Shown piece by piece: positions 5,664-6,781 of a stretch of 6,781 nucleotides of DNA. Made by a program: the position numbers and the translations under genes. The notes below the pieces were generated by a model. It was not told where the DNA came from and did not search any database. It saw nothing but the letters and a program-made list of their open reading frames with translations. The stretch is from contig JACQOB010000161.1 in assembly GCA_016202745.1 (NCBI GenBank), forward strand, positions 1 to 6,781. The letters run 5' to 3'. This stretch comes from Candidatus Aenigmatarchaeota archaeon (GTDB lineage Archaea > Aenigmatarchaeota > Aenigmatarchaeia > QMZP01). Each line of letters starts with the position of its first letter. The first letter of the stretch is position 1.

Positions 5664-6161
5664 ATGTTGATAGTAAAGGATTCCATGGTGCTGATACATC
5701 TGGCAAAAACATCTTTGCTGAAGAGTAGCTGCAGCTGCTTTGGCAATGTAATCATACCGGAGGAGGTTTTCAGGGAAACAGTCGAGGAGGGGATGTCAAG
5801 GGGCTATGGCGATGCCATGACAATCAGCAATCTCATAAAGGAGAAGGCGATAGCAGTCAAAAAAGCAAAGGACGCTTTTGTTAGAAAGGCCAATCAGTTC
5901 AACATACAGCGCGGAGAAGCCGAGGCAGTCGCCCTCTACTGGCAGGAAAAGGCGGATATGCTCGCAACAGATGATGATAATGTGAGAATAAAAAAGGCAG
6001 CCCTCGGGATAAACATGGCAGGCACACCGGCCATTATCTTGACATTGCATAAAAAAGGGCTGATAAAAAAAGAAAAAGTTCATGAAGCTGTTAAAACCCT
6101 GCGGAAAATAGGGTGGTTTAGCGGCTCAATACTGGACAGCATGTTAATGGAGGTGGGGTGA
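5664..6161 (+). CDS. PIN-like toxin of the DUF3368 family (VapC-type nuclease)
   Basis: A 165-residue protein. The N-terminus VKDSMVLIHLAKTSLL (4-19) matches the D-S-x-x-L-I-x-L-A-K opening of DUF3368/PIN proteins. Acidic residues in PIN-like positions are Asp6, Glu38 (PEEVFRETVEEG), Glu85/Glu87 (QRGEAEAVAL) and Asp103-105 (LATDDDNVR), which in the fold bind a metal for RNA cleavage. The C-terminal GTPAIILTLHKKGLI (120-134) is also typical of the family. Characterised relatives (VapC) cut tRNA or rRNA; the RNA target here is unknown. ATG 5664 is chosen because it places the first strand correctly and lies 26 bases past the TATA box. The toxin comes first and its stop codon overlaps the antitoxin ATG by one base. 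All expected acidic residues are intact, so the toxin is probably active. Confidence 0.85.
   Translation: MLIVKDSMVLIHLAKTSLLKSSCSCFGNVIIPEEVFRETVEEGMSRGYGDAMTISNLIKEKAIAVKKAKDAFVRKANQFNIQRGEAEAVALYWQEKADMLATDDDNVRIKKAALGINMAGTPAIILTLHKKGLIKKEKVHEAVKTLRKIGWFSGSILDSMLMEVG
6149..6155 (+). promoter_or_regulatory. Consensus ribosome binding site of the antitoxin, inside the toxin gene
   Basis: GGAGGTG, complementary to the archaeal 16S 3' end, lies 5 bases before ATG 6161 and within the last toxin codons. It favours ATG 6161 over the adjacent GTG 6158. A strong site here, against a leaderless toxin start, would favour antitoxin synthesis from the same message. Confidence 0.7.
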
Positions 6162-6466
6162 TGCCCCAGGCAATAGGCATACGGCTCGAGAAAAAACTCC
6201 TGGAAAGGATAGAGAAGCTCGGCAAGGAGGAGGACATGGACAGGAGCACCGCCATAAGGCACCTGATAAAACTCGGATATAATGCGGCTTTGCACGAGAA
6301 GGCGGCCAAAGAGTACATGGCAGGCAAGGTAACGCTCTCAGAAGCGGCAGCCATCGCTGAAGTAACAGTATGGGAAATGGCCCACTATCTTGTTGACAGG
6401 GGTTTTAAGTCGAGCTACTCAATAGAGGACCTGGGGGAGGAGCTCAAGCTTCTGGGGAGCAAATAG
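6161..6466 (+). CDS. Antitoxin: ribbon-helix-helix domain fused to UPF0175-type domain
   Basis: A 101-residue protein. Residues 1-45 look like a ribbon-helix-helix DNA-binding domain: a strand (AIGIRLE, 4-10), a first helix (KKLLERIEKLG), and a second helix after DRST (AIRHLIKLGYNAAL, 31-44). Residues 52-97 match the UPF0175 pattern, with KVTLSEAAAIAEVTVWEMAHYL (56-77) followed by a short C-terminal segment (SIEDLGEEL). UPF0175 proteins are regular partners of DUF3368 toxins; the RHH part should bind the operon promoter for autoregulation and the C-terminal part should block the toxin. The stop codon (TAG, 6464-6466) is formed where the duplicated fttA tail begins, so the gene ends exactly at the repeat junction. 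Function is inferred from family and pairing. Confidence 0.85.
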   Translation: MPQAIGIRLEKKLLERIEKLGKEEDMDRSTAIRHLIKLGYNAALHEKAAKEYMAGKVTLSEAAAIAEVTVWEMAHYLVDRGFKSSYSIEDLGEELKLLGSK

Positions 6467-6536
6467 GGACATCAAGCGCTACCTGAGGATTGACACAGCA
6501 GCGCCCAAGAACCTGGAGGCGGTGAGGGTGAAGTAG
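6465..6536 (+). pseudogene. Direct repeat copy B: detached 3' end of fttA (23 codons and stop)
   Basis: Read from 6465 this encodes 23 residues beginning RDIKRYLRID and ending in EAVRVK with a TAG stop. It matches the end of FttA at 21 of 23 residues (Ser-Ser becomes Thr-Ala). Bases match at 62 of 72 with no indel; four of the six differing sense codons are synonymous. It has no start codon or ribosome binding site and is in a different frame from the antitoxin, so it is not translated as part of a protein. It is either the displaced original gene end or a tail brought in with the cassette. Confidence 0.88.
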
Positions 6537-6549
6537 GCTATCCATAGCC
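6536..6549. repeat. Perfect short inverted repeat at the outer edge of fttA copy B
   Basis: GGCTAT, two bases, then ATAGCC. It begins at the last base of the copy B stop codon. The two-base spacer is too tight for a stable hairpin loop, so a protein-binding site is more likely than a terminator. No counterpart follows copy A. Confidence 0.4.
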
Positions 6550-6574
6550 AAACCTTCTGGAATTGTGGGATGGC

Positions 6575-6781
6575 CTACATATTCCGATGTGAACCCCTCT
6601 GGCTGTATACCGGATGGTCGGTAGGTGATTTCTTATCTGTATATGACTTTATACACATTGGCACGAAGTAGTAAACGCCCCTTTCCGTATACAGGTCAGG
6701 ATAACCTTTCGCATCAATGACTATACAACCTTTGCTTTTCAGTGCAGCCAATAGGCGGCTGTCATTGCCTATCACAAAGGC
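6575..6781 (-). CDS. C-terminal end of an unidentified protein, possibly PIN-like, cut by the right window edge
   Basis: The minus-strand frame is open from the window edge to a stop at 6575-6577 and gives the last 68 residues of a protein whose start lies outside. The first visible residues, FVIGNDSRLLAALKSKGCIVID (2-23), resemble the closing strand-helix-strand of PIN-domain nucleases, where a 'T/G-N-D-x-x-L' turn supplies a metal-binding Asp and a L-K-x-K-G helix leads to the last strand. The remaining 45 residues are polar with aromatic residues (GVYYFVPM) and match nothing I recognise. Codon use (AGG, ATA) is like the rest of the window. It converges on the toxin-antitoxin unit, with 38 bases between its stop and fttA copy B. 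The PIN idea is weak; other alpha/beta folds would fit. Confidence 0.55.
   Translation of the reverse strand, partial: AFVIGNDSRLLAALKSKGCIVIDAKGYPDLYTERGVYYFVPMCIKSYTDKKSPTDHPVYSQRGSHRNM

Larger units (their letters stand above)
5601..6464 (+). mobile_element. Candidate integrated toxin-antitoxin cassette flanked by duplicated fttA ends
   Basis: The 864 bases between the two fttA tails hold only a promoter, a PIN-like toxin and its antitoxin, all in the direction of fttA. One repeat plus this segment would make a 936-base unit. No integrase, transposase or terminal inverted repeats of an insertion sequence are present, so mobilisation would have to be in trans or by homologous recombination with foreign DNA carrying an fttA end. 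The flanking duplication is seen directly; mobility is inferred. Confidence 0.45.
5627..6559. repeat. Ten-base inverted repeat flanking the toxin-antitoxin genes
   Basis: CAGAAGGTTT at 5627-5636 is perfectly complemented by AAACCTTCTG at 6550-6559. The left arm lies 27 bases past fttA copy A and runs into the toxin TATA box; the right arm lies 14 bases past copy B. It may be a recombinase or regulator site, or chance; the arms are short. Confidence 0.35.

Noticed and set aside
6158..6160. GTG start for the antitoxin one codon before the ATG
   Set aside because: ATG 6161 has better spacing (5 bases) from the GGAGGTG site; the difference is one residue.
6536..6549. Inverted repeat as a hairpin terminator
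   Set aside because: The spacer is two bases and no T-tract follows on either strand, so it was listed as a possible binding site instead.
1..6781. tRNA, rRNA, CRISPR arrays, riboswitches or replication origin
   Set aside because: No cloverleaf with a T-loop consensus, no regularly spaced repeats and no long structured leader were seen on either strand.

Overview
The window is archaeal. It carries a proteasome beta subunit and the archaeal termination nuclease aCPSF1/FttA, its promoters contain TTTAAATA-type TATA boxes placed so that several transcripts should be leaderless, its ribosome binding sites are GGAGG/GGTGA type, and it favours AGG for arginine and ATA for isoleucine. The lineage cannot be fixed from the sequence; a euryarchaeon or a DPANN-type archaeon would both fit. 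Genes are packed tightly, with no gene-free stretch above about 130 bases.

Layout. (1) Positions 1-495, minus strand: the N-terminal 165 residues of a left-handed beta-helix (hexapeptide-repeat) acyltransferase that runs off the left edge. (2) 526-1096, plus strand: two overlapping genes for small three-helix membrane proteins that resemble each other and look like the two halves of a heterodimeric carotenoid (lycopene-cyclase-like) enzyme. (3) 1083-1898, minus strand: a Rossmann-fold methyltransferase. It is divergent, across a nearly mirror-image promoter region, from a two-gene unit: a secreted or anchored protein broken by a frameshift (2032-2554) and a 123-residue protein with a faint ADP-ribosyltransferase-like look (2565-2936). 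(4) 3016-5600, plus strand: the conserved core pair psmB and aCPSF1/fttA, covering protein degradation and transcription termination. (5) 5664-6466: a toxin-antitoxin pair, a PIN-like DUF3368 toxin followed by a ribbon-helix-helix/UPF0175 antitoxin, with its own promoter. (6) 6575-6781, minus strand: the C-terminal end of another protein, possibly PIN-like, cut by the right edge.

The most interesting structure is around the toxin-antitoxin pair. The last 72 bases of fttA (23 codons plus stop, 5529-5600) occur again directly after the antitoxin (6465-6536): 62 of 72 bases match without gaps, 21 of 23 encoded residues match, and four of the six differing sense codons are synonymous. The toxin-antitoxin unit therefore sits between two diverged copies of the 3' end of an essential gene, the architecture left by integrative elements that insert into a gene end and rebuild it. 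No recombinase is present, so this would be a minimal cassette (about 0.9 kb) mobilised in trans, or the product of recombination with DNA from a relative. This reading is inference; the duplicated sequence itself is seen directly.
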